From Holophagaceae bacterium (GTDB lineage: Bacteria > Acidobacteriota > Holophagae > Holophagales > Holophagaceae), in assembly GCA_023257195.1 (NCBI GenBank), contig JALRCU010000033.1, forward strand, positions 1 through 41,740: 41,740 nucleotides of DNA, given 5' to 3'. The position numbers and the translations under genes were made by a program. The stretch's first letter is position 1; each line of letters opens with the position of its first letter. Positions 26,442-35,967 of the stretch are shown here, piece by piece. Below the pieces are notes generated by a model, which was not told the DNA's origin, did not search any database, and saw nothing but the letters and a program-made list of their open reading frames with translations.

Positions 26442-29237
26442 ATGGATAGCATACATATTAAAGGCGCACGGGAGCACAATCTCAAAAATATTGATGTCGC
26501 TATTCCTCGAAATCAATTAGTCGTCATTACCGGTCTTTCGGGGTCAGGGAAAAGTAGCCTCGCCTTTGATACGTTGTATGCGGAAGGTCAAAGGCGTTAT
26601 GTGGAGAGTCTGTCAGCCTATGCCCGACAATTTCTCGATCAAATGGAAAAGCCCGACGTCGATTCAATCGAAGGACTCTCACCCGCAATCTCCATAGAGC
26701 AAAAGACGACGGGACGCAATCCTCGTTCGACCGTGGCGACCGTTACAGAAATTTATGATTACCTTCGTTTACTCTTCGCGAGGACGGGTAAGCCGATATG
26801 TTTGGAATGTCGAAAGCCCATTACTCATCAAACCATTCAGGAGATGGCCGATCAGATATTGAAAAAGCCCAAGGGCACCAAATTACAAATTCTAGCCCCC
26901 GTCATTCGAAGTCGAAAAGGGGAATATAAAAAGATGCTCCAAGATTTTGTTGCTCGAGGATTTATTCGAGCTCGAGTCAATGGAGTCATGATTGATCTTT
27001 CGGAAGCAATCCCCGAATTGAACAAGCAAAAGAAACATACGATTGAAGTTGTAATTGATCGTCTAAAGGTTTCGGATGATTTAAGTTCGCGACTCGCAGA
27101 CAGCCTTGAGATCGCATGTAATTTAGCTGAAGGCAACGCCCTTTTAGATATTGACGGCGAAGAGCAACTCTTGTCTAGAAAGTTGGTCTGTAACAATGAC
27201 CATTGTGATCGATTTGGACTCGGTCTGCCGGATTTAGAACCTCGATCTTTTTCCTTCAACTCTCCTTTTGGAGCCTGTCCCGAGTGCGATGGGCTCGGGT
27301 TCAAACAACAGTTCGCTGAAGAACTCATTATCCCTAATCCTGAATTGAGTATTCACCAAGGCGCCATTCAGGCTCCCGGATGGAAAACGCTCAATGACGA
27401 TAGCTGGCGCTATAGTTTTCTTAAACAACTCAGTAAGAAGCTCTCTTTTTCCTTAGACACCCCCTGGAAAGCTTTACCTAAAGAAGCGCGATCGATGCTT
27501 TTGCACGGGGGAAGCGCCACCATTCGCTATAACTTCGATGGCATCATTGATCGGTTAGATCAAAAATATGCCGAGACCCAAAATGAAGATTTCAAGGAAG
27601 AACTCGAAAGTTTTATGCGAACAATTACCTGCGAAGTCTGCCAAGGTCAACGACTGAAGCCCGAAAGTCTCTCGGTATACGTAGGCGGTAAACACATTTC
27701 CAATATTACAGCTCTCAGTGTTCGTGAGGCTCGCATATGGTTTGAAAAGCTAAATTTGACCGGCAAAGATAAAATCATAGCGGAAAAACTACTAAAAGAA
27801 ATTCGTGAACGACTGGGATTTCTCGATGACGTAGGGCTTAATTATTTAACCCTAAACCGAAGTGCCGCCACTTTGTCTGGAGGGGAGGGCCAACGGATTC
27901 GACTGGCTTCTCAAATTGGTTCAAAACTCATGGGAGTCCTTTATGTGCTTGATGAGCCCTCCATTGGTCTTCACCAACGCGATAATCACAAGTTACTCAA
28001 TACCCTGAAAGAAATTCGCGATCTAGGGAATTCTGTTTTAGTGGTCGAACATGATCTTGAAACTATTTTGGCGGCTGATCATGTGATTGATATGGGTCTC
28101 GGAGCAGGCGAGCACGGAGGAACTATTGTTGCGCAGGGAACCCCGAAACAAATAGCTCGCTCTCCACGATCGATTACCGGCCACTTCCTCTCAGGCCGAG
28201 AGCGTATTGAAGTAGCTAAAAAAATAAGGCCTCGAAATCGAGGCCATATTACGATTGTGGGTGCCGCTGAAAATAATCTAAAAAATATTGATGTATCGTT
28301 TCCTTTGGGTGTCTTGACTTGCGTCACCGGCGTGAGTGGATCGGGGAAATCAACCCTCGTAAACGAGATACTTCACAAAGCAATTGCCAATCGACTGCAC
28401 CAAGGTACCTACGTCGTTGGCCAACATAAAAAAATCCAAGGATTAGAGGCTATCGATAAAATTATTAACATCGATCAAGCGCCTATTGGTCGTACACCCC
28501 GATCTAACCCCGCAACTTATACGGGTCTCTTCACGCCTCTCCGAGATCTTTTTGCTCAAATTCCTGAGAGTAAATCCCGAGGCTACACGGCTGGACGATT
28601 TAGTTTCAATGTTAAAGGAGGACGATGTGAAAAGTGCGAAGGGGATGGAGTCCTCAGAATTGAAATGCATTTTTTACCCGATGTGTATGTCACCTGCGAA
28701 CAATGTAAGGGAAAAAGATATAACCGCGAGACGCTAGAGATTCACTTCAAAGGGAAAAATATATCTGATCTTTTGGATATGACGGTTGAAGAGGCCCTCA
28801 TACATCTCCAACATATTCCCGCTTTACAAAATAAACTCACGACTCTGATGGAAGTTGGATTGGGCTATATCCGGCTTGGGCAGTCAGCCACGACCCTCAG
28901 CGGAGGTGAAGCACAACGTATCAAATTAGCAAAAGAACTCTCTAAACGCTCCACGGGGCGAACGCTCTATGTACTCGATGAACCCACGACGGGACTTCAT
29001 CTCAAAGATATTCAGAAGCTCCTTCAGGTGATGAATCAGCTCGTGAATAATGGCAATACCGTGGTGGTCATTGAGCATAACTTAGATGTCATCAAAACAG
29101 CCGATTGGATCATCGATATGGGACCGGAGGGGGGCGATGGCGGCGGTATTGTAGTGGCTGAGGGTACCCCGAATGAGGTAGCCCAAAATAAAAGCTCTAT
29201 CACAGGTAAGTTTCTTGCGCCTTATCTCAAAACATAA
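26442..29237 (+). CDS. uvrA: UvrA, excinuclease ABC subunit A
   Basis: The 931-residue damage-recognition ATPase of nucleotide excision repair is full length. It has two ABC modules: Walker A GLSGSGKSS near residue 31 and GVSGSGKST near 632, with signatures SGGEGQRIRLA and SGGEAQRIKLA. Zinc sites are CNNDHC...CPEC in the first half (with four residues in the first pair instead of the usual two) and CEKCEGDG...CEQCKGKRY in the second. GGAG lies seven bases before the ATG. It follows murI by 78 bases, in which GATAAT at about 26417 could be a -10 box. Confidence 0.97.
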   Translation: MDSIHIKGAREHNLKNIDVAIPRNQLVVITGLSGSGKSSLAFDTLYAEGQRRYVESLSAYARQFLDQMEKPDVDSIEGLSPAISIEQKTTGRNPRSTVATVTEIYDYLRLLFARTGKPICLECRKPITHQTIQEMADQILKKPKGTKLQILAPVIRSRKGEYKKMLQDFVARGFIRARVNGVMIDLSEAIPELNKQKKHTIEVVIDRLKVSDDLSSRLADSLEIACNLAEGNALLDIDGEEQLLSRKLVCNNDHCDRFGLGLPDLEPRSFSFNSPFGACPECDGLGFKQQFAEELIIPNPELSIHQGAIQAPGWKTLNDDSWRYSFLKQLSKKLSFSLDTPWKALPKEARSMLLHGGSATIRYNFDGIIDRLDQKYAETQNEDFKEELESFMRTITCEVCQGQRLKPESLSVYVGGKHISNITALSVREARIWFEKLNLTGKDKIIAEKLLKEIRERLGFLDDVGLNYLTLNRSAATLSGGEGQRIRLASQIGSKLMGVLYVLDEPSIGLHQRDNHKLLNTLKEIRDLGNSVLVVEHDLETILAADHVIDMGLGAGEHGGTIVAQGTPKQIARSPRSITGHFLSGRERIEVAKKIRPRNRGHITIVGAAENNLKNIDVSFPLGVLTCVTGVSGSGKSTLVNEILHKAIANRLHQGTYVVGQHKKIQGLEAIDKIINIDQAPIGRTPRSNPATYTGLFTPLRDLFAQIPESKSRGYTAGRFSFNVKGGRCEKCEGDGVLRIEMHFLPDVYVTCEQCKGKRYNRETLEIHFKGKNISDLLDMTVEEALIHLQHIPALQNKLTTLMEVGLGYIRLGQSATTLSGGEAQRIKLAKELSKRSTGRTLYVLDEPTTGLHLKDIQKLLQVMNQLVNNGNTVVVIEHNLDVIKTADWIIDMGPEGGDGGGIVVAEGTPNEVAQNKSSITGKFLAPYLKT
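28228..28245 (-). terminator. Terminator-like perfect hairpin inside uvrA, read on the minus strand
   Basis: GGCCTCGAAATCGAGGCC is a perfect 8-bp stem with a 2-base loop. Read on the minus strand it is followed by TTATTTTTTT, the form of an intrinsic terminator. It lies in the linker between the two halves of uvrA. It may be chance from codons for basic residues, or it may stop antisense transcription. Confidence 0.35.
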
Positions 29238-29255
29238 ACGCGTGATGATGGGTGC

Positions 29256-30188
29256 CTAAGAGTTTGTCCATAAGAGATCATCATCCATTCGTGATCGTTT
29301 TTTCTCGACATAGGGTTCGAGGATCGCCCATAGTTCATCTCCGTGAGCTTTAAGAAATCTTGGGTTACGTATAGTCTTATCAAAAAGTTCACGTCGACTA
29401 GGGATCTGTTCAGCACACTGAAGAATCCATCGATTACCCATTTCCATGATGGCCCCTACGTCTCCGCTGTTACCCCAACGAACTCTTAGTTCACAAAATT
29501 GACGGGCAATTGCTTCCGCTTCTTCGCCTAAATAAGCAGCTTTCTCGACTATAGGCTCCGTGGCGGGAGATCGATAAGCGCGAATCCTTCTGAACAGAGA
29601 TTCCATCTCTTGGGGAAGTTGGGCGACACGCGATTGGATGTCCAATTCGTCTTTTCGCTCTTCCACTTCGTCAGCTAACCGTCGCAGTAGAGGAAGTAAA
29701 AGAGCAGCATCTTGAGCTGCATATTTAAGCTGACTCTCACGCAAGGGTCGGAGCACCCAATTGCTATCCTGTTCTTCTTTATCCACTTCGATGCCTAGTT
29801 TGATTTTGGCAACCGCCTTGAGCCCAGGCTGAGGGTATCCCAGCGCCTTTGCCAAAAGCATCGTATCAAAAACAGAGTCGGGTACAAAATCATACAAACG
29901 CTTTAAGACAATGCCATCATTGGAGAAGTCATGGCAGATCCATGGAATATGGCGAATTGACTCAAGAGCAGATGGAATATGGTCTACCAAGGTGAGACTG
30001 TCAATAAGCCAGACTTGGTTATGCGTAGCCACCTGGAGTAAAGCGAGATTGCAATGATGCATTCCCGTCAGCGAGTTCTCTAAGTCGACCGCTAGTACAT
30101 CTGCTTTCTGCCAATCAAGCATGGCACGTTGCAGGGGCTCCCATTGATCAATGAACTCACTTGGAAGTTGAAAAGGGGAATCCGTCAT
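29256..30188 (-). CDS. rnd: Ribonuclease D homologue (DEDDy 3'-5' exonuclease)
   Basis: The protein of about 310 residues has the DEDDy exonuclease motifs: VLAVDLENS (Asp35, Glu37), ICHDFSNDGIVLKRL, and LKYAAQDAALLLPL with the Tyr and Asp of motif III. It lacks a clear full HRDC signature, but residues after 200 are helical and in the right place for one. RNase D trims tRNA 3' ends. The chosen start is the ATG at 30188; in-frame ATGs at 30209, 30218 and the frame opening at 30263 would overlap or crowd the divergent DUF393 gene. It converges with uvrA, 18 bases between stops. Confidence 0.85.
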   Translation of the reverse strand: MTDSPFQLPSEFIDQWEPLQRAMLDWQKADVLAVDLENSLTGMHHCNLALLQVATHNQVWLIDSLTLVDHIPSALESIRHIPWICHDFSNDGIVLKRLYDFVPDSVFDTMLLAKALGYPQPGLKAVAKIKLGIEVDKEEQDSNWVLRPLRESQLKYAAQDAALLLPLLRRLADEVEERKDELDIQSRVAQLPQEMESLFRRIRAYRSPATEPIVEKAAYLGEEAEAIARQFCELRVRWGNSGDVGAIMEMGNRWILQCAEQIPSRRELFDKTIRNPRFLKAHGDELWAILEPYVEKKRSRMDDDLLWTNS

Positions 30189-30255
30189 ACTAATATTGTG
30201 CCTCAGCATTCCCCACATCCCGGATCTTAGGCATCGTTCTTGGGGGAGTTTTTTT

Positions 30256-30672
30256 GTGACCATGCTTTTAATTTATGACGGAATGTGCGGTTTGTGTCAT
30301 AGATCCGTCACCTTTGCTATGGACCATGATCCTAGCGGATTACTATTTTCTTTTAGTCCTTCGAGCTCCGAATACGGCCGACATCGACTTGAAGAATTGA
30401 ATCTAGGTCTTGAGCCACGATCGATTGTTCTCATCACAGAATATGACGAAGTATTACTTAAATCTGATGCAGCTCTTCGGGTCTTATCGGTTCTGGGCCC
30501 TCCTTGGTCTTGGCTTGCAAAATTAGGCCAGTGGGTCCCCAAGACCCTTAGAGATCACCTTTATGATCGTATTTCAGTCAATCGCCGCTTACTTTTTGAG
30601 CAACCCCCCTCTATTTGCCCCACCGTTCCCAGCCATCAATCTTTTCGTTATCGATTAAGGCTAGAGAAATGA
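30256..30672 (+). CDS. DUF393 (DCC family) thiol-disulfide oxidoreductase-like protein
   Basis: The 138-residue protein opens with the DCC signature YDGMCGLCHRSV (Asp8, Cys11, Cys14), which gives the family its name and suggests thioredoxin-like redox chemistry. LKSDAALRVLSVLG is the second conserved stretch. The start chosen is GTG at 30256, seven bases after GGGGGAG; ATG two codons later is the alternative. The 3' end overlaps rsmE on the opposite strand by 25 bases. Its substrate is unknown. Confidence 0.88.
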   Translation: MTMLLIYDGMCGLCHRSVTFAMDHDPSGLLFSFSPSSSEYGRHRLEELNLGLEPRSIVLITEYDEVLLKSDAALRVLSVLGPPWSWLAKLGQWVPKTLRDHLYDRISVNRRLLFEQPPSICPTVPSHQSFRYRLRLEK

Positions 30673-31379
30673 AGTGCTGCGGCTCCCATGAGAGCGCAAG
30701 GAGCCGTAACGGCCCGAAGAATAGATCCACCTAGTGAAATCGGTTGCCACTGAGCCTCTAAAAGTTTCGAGATTTCTCCCGATGTAAAACCTCCTTCGGG
30801 ACCACTCGTAAAAACAAAATCTTGGAGTTGGATAGGATCATGAGGCCGTGTAGATTTTCCTTCATAGGCAACCCATCGCTGTGAGATGGGATGATCTAAG
30901 AGATAGTCCATAGGCTCAGGGAACTTGAGTTCAGGCAAGCGACTTCGGTGACTTTGTTCAGCACTCCGTTCGCAAATACGTTGCCATCGATCCATTCGCC
31001 CTTTTGTTTTGTGCTCATCGTATTCGCTTCGTTCAAAAATGATAGGCTGAATGGTTTGTACACCAAGTTCCACTAAGCCTGGAAGAACATCATCGAGTGC
31101 GCTCAGTTGTGCTAAAATGGGAATACACGCCTCGATGCGAACTGACCACTCCCGATTTTCATCGAGTGGGCGTACCAAACGGATAACCCAATCAAATCCT
31201 CGAACGCTTACTACATCCCCCGCCCAAACTTGACCTTGATGCCAAGCCAATTCAAGTGCATCTCCGGGTCGGAGGCGTAAAACTTGGGCGTGCCGTGCAG
31301 CTTCTAGGGTCAACGCGACCAAAACACCTTCGCGAAGGTCGGGAGGCGTAACGGGAAGGAAAAAGCGCGGTAAAGACAT
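30648..31379 (-). CDS. rsmE: RsmE, 16S rRNA m3U1498 methyltransferase
   Basis: The 243-residue SPOUT methyltransferase has an N-terminal PUA-like domain (HAQVLRLRPGDALEL), then RSAEQSHRSRLPEL and FTSGPEGGFTSGEI. The C-terminal knot reads LGGSILRAVTAPCALM. It methylates U1498 of 16S rRNA. The ATG at 31379 (MSLPRFFLP) is preferred; a frame extension to 31421 would cover the TerC ribosome binding site. In the knot, the common LGxRILR has Ser in place of Arg, a small departure. Confidence 0.92.
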   Translation of the reverse strand: MSLPRFFLPVTPPDLREGVLVALTLEAARHAQVLRLRPGDALELAWHQGQVWAGDVVSVRGFDWVIRLVRPLDENREWSVRIEACIPILAQLSALDDVLPGLVELGVQTIQPIIFERSEYDEHKTKGRMDRWQRICERSAEQSHRSRLPELKFPEPMDYLLDHPISQRWVAYEGKSTRPHDPIQLQDFVFTSGPEGGFTSGEISKLLEAQWQPISLGGSILRAVTAPCALMGAAALHFSSLNR

Positions 31380-31436
31380 AGGCCTCTCACTATCATTGCA
31401 TTTCTTGTTTATTTGTACCAAAGGAGTTTTCGCTAC

Positions 31437-32405
31437 ATGGACATTCTTTTTTCTCTAACCCAGTACGCCAGTCCCACGGTCTGGATTGTTTTCCATCTGT
31501 TTTTATTTGGAATGCTGGCCCTTGATTTAGGGATCTTTAATCGGACCGCTCATGTTCCGACCTTCAAAGAGGCGCTCGGATGGAGCGTGCTTTGGGTTGC
31601 GTTGTCACTACTTTTTAATCTCTTTGTCTGGAAAAATTATGGAGGAGATTATGGACTCGAGTTTCTAACCGCCTATCTTCTTGAAAAAAGCCTCAGCATC
31701 GATAATATCTTTGTTTTTGCCCTGATCTTTACGGCGTTTAATGTGCACATGCGAGATCGTCATCGCGTTCTCTTTTGGGGAGTAGTCGGTGCCCTTATTA
31801 TGCGTGCAGCAATGATCATTGGTGGTATGAGCTTGTTAAACCGTTTTCATTGGCTACTCTATGTCTTCGGCGGCTTCTTAATTTTTACAGGGGTCAAAAT
31901 GCTCCTTAAAAAAGAAGGAGAGAAGGGACCTAATTTTGAGAAGATCTCCCAATGGTTGAGTCAGGTTCTCCCCTACGATCCCGAGGGTGGGCACAAAAAT
32001 TTCACTGTCCTTAAGGATGGTAAACGCTTCTTCACCCCCCTGCTTTTGGTCATCGCAACAATTGAATTTTGTGACTTAGTCTTTGCGATTGATAGCATCC
32101 CAGCCGTTTTAGCAATCTCTAAAAATCCCTTTGTGGTTTATACCTCTAATATTTTTGCCCTACTCGGTCTTCGGGCACTTTACTTCCTCATTGCCGACTC
32201 TATGGCACGCTTCCATTTTTTAGGGAGAGGGCTCGCCATTATTCTGGTCTGGATAGGAATTAAAATGTTGAGCGCCGATTTCATAAAAGGAACCCTAGGG
32301 GTTTCTAATAAGGTCCTGACCCTCACTTCGCTAGGTATGATTATTGGTGTTTTAGTTCTATCGATACTCTTAAGTCTCAGAAAGCCTCTTTCTTCAAAGT
32401 CATGA
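31437..32405 (+). CDS. TerC-family integral membrane protein
   Basis: The 322-residue protein has seven to nine hydrophobic segments. TerC marks are LEKSLSIDNIFVFALIF and IEFCDLVFAIDSIPAVLAIS, each with acidic residues inside the membrane. Family members are linked to tellurite resistance, and several (Alx, MeeF/YceF) export manganese, also to load exported enzymes. The ATG at 31437 has AAGGAG ten bases upstream. It overlaps ribF by 4 bases (ATGA). No manganese riboswitch is visible; the gap upstream is only 57 bases. Confidence 0.93.
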   Translation: MDILFSLTQYASPTVWIVFHLFLFGMLALDLGIFNRTAHVPTFKEALGWSVLWVALSLLFNLFVWKNYGGDYGLEFLTAYLLEKSLSIDNIFVFALIFTAFNVHMRDRHRVLFWGVVGALIMRAAMIIGGMSLLNRFHWLLYVFGGFLIFTGVKMLLKKEGEKGPNFEKISQWLSQVLPYDPEGGHKNFTVLKDGKRFFTPLLLVIATIEFCDLVFAIDSIPAVLAISKNPFVVYTSNIFALLGLRALYFLIADSMARFHFLGRGLAIILVWIGIKMLSADFIKGTLGVSNKVLTLTSLGMIIGVLVLSILLSLRKPLSSKS

Positions 32406-33343
32406 CACTTGTTCGGTGGACCCAAGGCTTCCCCCCGTTCCCTCTGTTGAGGGGTTCGGTTCTCACCATCGGTAATTTTGACGGCCTCCATCTTGGCCAC
32501 CAGCATATTGTCTCAGCGACGGTTACGCGCGCTTCTGAAACAGGGTTGCCAAGCGTTGCTTTAACTTTTGATCCACACCCGAGCGCTATCCTTACGCCTT
32601 CCCATACCGCTTATCTCCTGATGACCCTTAATGAAAAAATGAACCTCCTAGATGAGCTAGGAATTAACTTCGGTTGGGCTCTAACCTTTACTCCCTCGAT
32701 CGCCGAGATGTCCCCCAGCGATTTTATGAAAGCCCTAGTGACTTCATTGGTTCCTGAAAGCATACATGTAGGCGAGGGATTTCGCTTTGGTCATCGCCGA
32801 GAAGGCTCTTCTGACTTTATGGTGGCGTGGGGAAGAGATCATGGGATTCACGTGGTGGCATACCCCCTTGAGCACTTCGGCGGAGAAGCCATTTCCTCTT
32901 CTCGGATTCGCTTATTACTGAAAGAAGGTAAGGTGACTCAAGCTTCACAATTACTAGGTCGCCCCTATTCCATCTCGGGTACCGTCATTAAAGGATACAT
33001 GCGGGGACAAAGCCTCGGATTCCCCACCGCCAACCTCAAAACAGATTCTCGATTGCTCCCTCAATCCGGCGTTTACATCACTTCAGTGCACTCCTCTCTG
33101 TGGGAGGGAGCGCAACTGGGTCTCACCAACGTGGGCGTTCAACCGACCTTCCACGAGGGGAGCCTTACGGTGGAAACCCATTGTCCAGGTGGGTCGGGCG
33201 ATTGGTATGGCGCCCAGTTAAAACTCGATTTTCTTCATCGTCTACGAGACGAACAAAAATTTAATTCCAGTGAAGAACTAAGACTCCAAATTAAAAAAGA
33301 TATCACCCAAGGCATTCAATGGTGGACTCAGGCCGGCCACTGA
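32402..33343 (+). CDS. ribF: RibF, bifunctional riboflavin kinase / FAD synthetase
   Basis: The 313-residue enzyme makes FMN and FAD. The N-terminal nucleotidyltransferase half has IGNFDGLHLGHQHIV, VGEGFRFGHRREG and SSSRIRLLLKEG; the C-terminal kinase half starts GRPYSISGTVIKG and contains the LGFPTANL signature. The ATG overlaps the TerC stop. It converges on the amidohydrolase gene with 30 bases between stops. Confidence 0.95.
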   Translation: MTLVRWTQGFPPFPLLRGSVLTIGNFDGLHLGHQHIVSATVTRASETGLPSVALTFDPHPSAILTPSHTAYLLMTLNEKMNLLDELGINFGWALTFTPSIAEMSPSDFMKALVTSLVPESIHVGEGFRFGHRREGSSDFMVAWGRDHGIHVVAYPLEHFGGEAISSSRIRLLLKEGKVTQASQLLGRPYSISGTVIKGYMRGQSLGFPTANLKTDSRLLPQSGVYITSVHSSLWEGAQLGLTNVGVQPTFHEGSLTVETHCPGGSGDWYGAQLKLDFLHRLRDEQKFNSSEELRLQIKKDITQGIQWWTQAGH

Positions 33344-33373
33344 CTGTCTTGGGCGGTACTTTTTTTGAAGGTT

Positions 33374-34582
33374 CTAATCTTTTAAAGCTTCTCCGTCGCT
33401 CACGAGTCGGCCGTTGATGATGGTGCCGGTGCAACGAGTGGTCCATTCAAAGGGATCTCCCGTGAACAAGGCAAGGTCGCCATCCTTACCGACTTCAAGA
33501 CTACCCACCCGTCCTTGTATTCCCAGGAGACGGGCTGCCCCCAGCGTAACTGCGTAGAGGGTCTGATCGAAGGATAACCCGTTGCCTGCCGCCATGCCGG
33601 CTTCCCAAAGAACAACACGGGTTTTAGGAACATAAGCTTCATATCCACTCTGAAATATAAAAGGGATCCCTGCTTTTTGGAGCAAGGAAGGAGTCTCTAA
33701 ATTCATATTTTCCATCTCTCCACGAGGATAGGTCATAAGGGGGTGAATGATGACCGATACACCTGAGGTTTTAATTTCTTGGATTAATAAATGAGCATCG
33801 GAGGCTCCATCTAGAACCAGCTGAATATTAAATTCTTTGGCTAATCTTAAAGCTCCCATAATATCGATAGATTTTTGAGCGGTAATTAACAGGGGACGTT
33901 CTCGCCTCAGAACCTGAATCAAGGCTTCCATCCGCAGACTTCGATCGGGCTCTTGTCCGGACTTAGCAACACGCCTTTTTTTCATAAAATCCTGAGTCGC
34001 CAAAAGTTCAGATCGGAGCATGGCCATTGCTTTAGACCGAGTGCCAGGCGCTTTCCCCTCGGTATTGCGAATCGAATCACCCAAGGTGGCGGCGATCATC
34101 GCTTCGGGAACCATCACCGTTTCATCGATCGTATTCCCAAATGTTTTGGCAATGAGCGTTTGACCGCTAATTAAAGCCCCAGGCCCATGACCCGTATGCA
34201 CGGTTGTAATGCCACGGTTCGACAGAAATCGGACCAAAGGATCTTTCGGATTATAGGCATCAATGGCTCGAAGTTCTGGCTGCATAGGGGCTGAACGCTC
34301 TACTTGATCTTGATCATGGGGTTGGTTGAGCAAGCCCGAAAATCCAACCGTTGAATGTCCATCGATCAATCCTGGCACGGCGACCTTATGTCGGAGAACC
34401 TTCATCCCTTCGGGTACTTGGATATCGGAGGCTTTTCCCACGGCTGTAATCTTGCCCTTTTGAATAATGATGACGCCGTCGGTAATCATGGCTCCAGAGA
34501 CGGTATAGAGCTTTTCAGCCCGCACCGCAATATCTTGAGCCGTTAGAGTTAAACAAAAAAGGGTCAGTAACAGCACTCTCAT
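33374..34582 (-). CDS. Amidohydrolase-like exported protein with degenerate metal site
   Basis: The 402-residue protein has a short signal peptide (LLLTLFCLTLTAQ) and the amidohydrolase composite fold: an N-terminal sandwich, barrel, and C-terminal LGIQGRVGSLEVGKDGDLALFTGDPFE. The metal ligands seen in its upstream paralogue are mostly gone. HxH is HST (His76 kept, Thr78), the barrel HTHRH stretch reads LITAQKS, LHHVSEA reads LDGASDA, and HTDDP reads QSGYE. It may be a non-catalytic partner of the paralogue. Its ATG shares one base with the paralogue's stop (TAATG), so the two are coupled. Confidence 0.82.
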   Translation of the reverse strand: MRVLLLTLFCLTLTAQDIAVRAEKLYTVSGAMITDGVIIIQKGKITAVGKASDIQVPEGMKVLRHKVAVPGLIDGHSTVGFSGLLNQPHDQDQVERSAPMQPELRAIDAYNPKDPLVRFLSNRGITTVHTGHGPGALISGQTLIAKTFGNTIDETVMVPEAMIAATLGDSIRNTEGKAPGTRSKAMAMLRSELLATQDFMKKRRVAKSGQEPDRSLRMEALIQVLRRERPLLITAQKSIDIMGALRLAKEFNIQLVLDGASDAHLLIQEIKTSGVSVIIHPLMTYPRGEMENMNLETPSLLQKAGIPFIFQSGYEAYVPKTRVVLWEAGMAAGNGLSFDQTLYAVTLGAARLLGIQGRVGSLEVGKDGDLALFTGDPFEWTTRCTGTIINGRLVSDGEALKD

Positions 34583-35895
34583 TAAAGGTCCTCACTTTCG
34601 TCTTCAAGTAAAGCATCGTGGTTGACGGTATCGATCGCCGCTCCGATGCCTCCGGTAGCAAACTTTCGATCGGAAGGATCCAGACGATTAAATACACGAC
34701 GACCCTCGATCCACGTCTCTTGAACTTTGGAATACACACTAAAGGGATCGCCCGAGAGTACGACGAGGTCGGCATCTTTACCGACGACTAAACTCCCCAC
34801 ACGCTGATCGAGTCCAAGGAGTTTGGCATTATTGAGGGTCATTGCCTTGAGAGCCTCTTGGCGACTCATGCCATAGCGTACGGCGAGAGCTCCCGCGCGT
34901 AAAAACCATCGCGAATCGGTGATGGGGTCATCGGTATGAAATCCCGTAAGTACCCCTGCTTGCTCAAGAGAAGCTCCGTTCGAAAAGCGCACTTCTTTAG
35001 TTTCGAGTTTACCTCCTGGGCTATCCACCACAATGATACTTGCTCCGATCACATTATTGCCTCCCGCTTTAATTTGATCGGCGACAGCCCACGCCTCAGA
35101 GACGTGGTGCAAGACGACCTTAAATCCAAATTCTTTTTGTAAGCGTAAAACCGTTACGATATCGTCATGACGGTGAGTATGGTGATGAACGGTTCGTTTC
35201 CCTTCTAATACTTCTACGAGGGCTTCCATGCCTAAATCGCGCGCGGGCATCTTGGAGGCATCACCCGCCGCCGCTTTTATTTTGGCTTGATAGGCTTGGG
35301 CTTTGATAAATTGCTCTCTCACGAGCGAAGCACTTTTGGCCCGTGTTCCGGGGAAATTACCCGCAGAACGACGTGAATTGGTTCCATTGGCCATCTTCAT
35401 ACCCCCCAAGTATCCACCGGCGGTTTTCTCAAAAGCTAATTCATCAATCGTGTGCCCTGAGCGTAATTTTAAGTAAACCGTTTGTCCTGACAGAAGATGG
35501 CCTGACCCTGGCATCACGTTGACGGTGGTTAGGCCTCCCGCTTGCGCTCGGCGAATCGAAGTATTCTCTACGTTTATAGAATCCGAGATACGGATTTCAG
35601 GTTGGATGGGAGCACTGCCGTCCGCCCCTTCGCCGGATCCGATATGGGAATGGCTATCGACAATCCCCGGCATAAGGATTTGCCCTTTCATATCCTTGAC
35701 GTCGGCCTCCGCAGGAATCAAGACATTGGATCCTAAAGCGATAATCTTCCCCCCTTTAATAAGCAGGGTCCCCTTTGTAAGGTCTGTTCCTTCAACGGGA
35801 ATGATATAAGCGTTTGTGAAAGCAATGGGCCGCTCTTGAGCTAGCAAACCCAGGCAGGTTCCAATCAATAAAGCGGATAGAAGAGTTTTATTCAT
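34582..35895 (-). CDS. Exported metal-dependent amidohydrolase, active-site-complete paralogue
   Basis: The 437-residue protein has a signal peptide (TLLSALLIGTCLGLLAQ) and keeps the ligands of the amidohydrolase superfamily: DSHSH at residues 80-84, HHHTHRHDD, LHHVSEAW and the late Asp in FHTDDPITD. The C-terminal LGLDQRVGSLVVGKDADLVVLSGDPF completes the fold. The substrate is unknown; imidazolonepropionase-, dipeptidase- and prolidase-like activities are all possible. The ATG at 35895 has GAGG five bases upstream, and the site lies in the arm of a hairpin (see 35896-35932). Confidence 0.88.
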   Translation of the reverse strand: MNKTLLSALLIGTCLGLLAQERPIAFTNAYIIPVEGTDLTKGTLLIKGGKIIALGSNVLIPAEADVKDMKGQILMPGIVDSHSHIGSGEGADGSAPIQPEIRISDSINVENTSIRRAQAGGLTTVNVMPGSGHLLSGQTVYLKLRSGHTIDELAFEKTAGGYLGGMKMANGTNSRRSAGNFPGTRAKSASLVREQFIKAQAYQAKIKAAAGDASKMPARDLGMEALVEVLEGKRTVHHHTHRHDDIVTVLRLQKEFGFKVVLHHVSEAWAVADQIKAGGNNVIGASIIVVDSPGGKLETKEVRFSNGASLEQAGVLTGFHTDDPITDSRWFLRAGALAVRYGMSRQEALKAMTLNNAKLLGLDQRVGSLVVGKDADLVVLSGDPFSVYSKVQETWIEGRRVFNRLDPSDRKFATGGIGAAIDTVNHDALLEDESEDL

Positions 35896-35932
35896 AGACA
35901 CCTCAGGGCAAAGTCTATGCCTCACGGTGTCT
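35896..35932 (-). promoter_or_regulatory. Hairpin covering the ribosome binding site of the amidohydrolase gene
   Basis: On the minus strand AGACACC and GGTGTCT form a 7-bp stem, with GGC/GCC pairing further inside. The 3' arm contains the GAGG(T) ribosome binding site and ends immediately before the ATG at 35895. Closing the stem would block translation start. Its arm AAGACACCG also occurs in the dnaK-dnaJ hairpin. Confidence 0.45.
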
Positions 35933-35967
35933 TTAATCAACCGCGTAAACAAAATTTCTTTTGGGGA

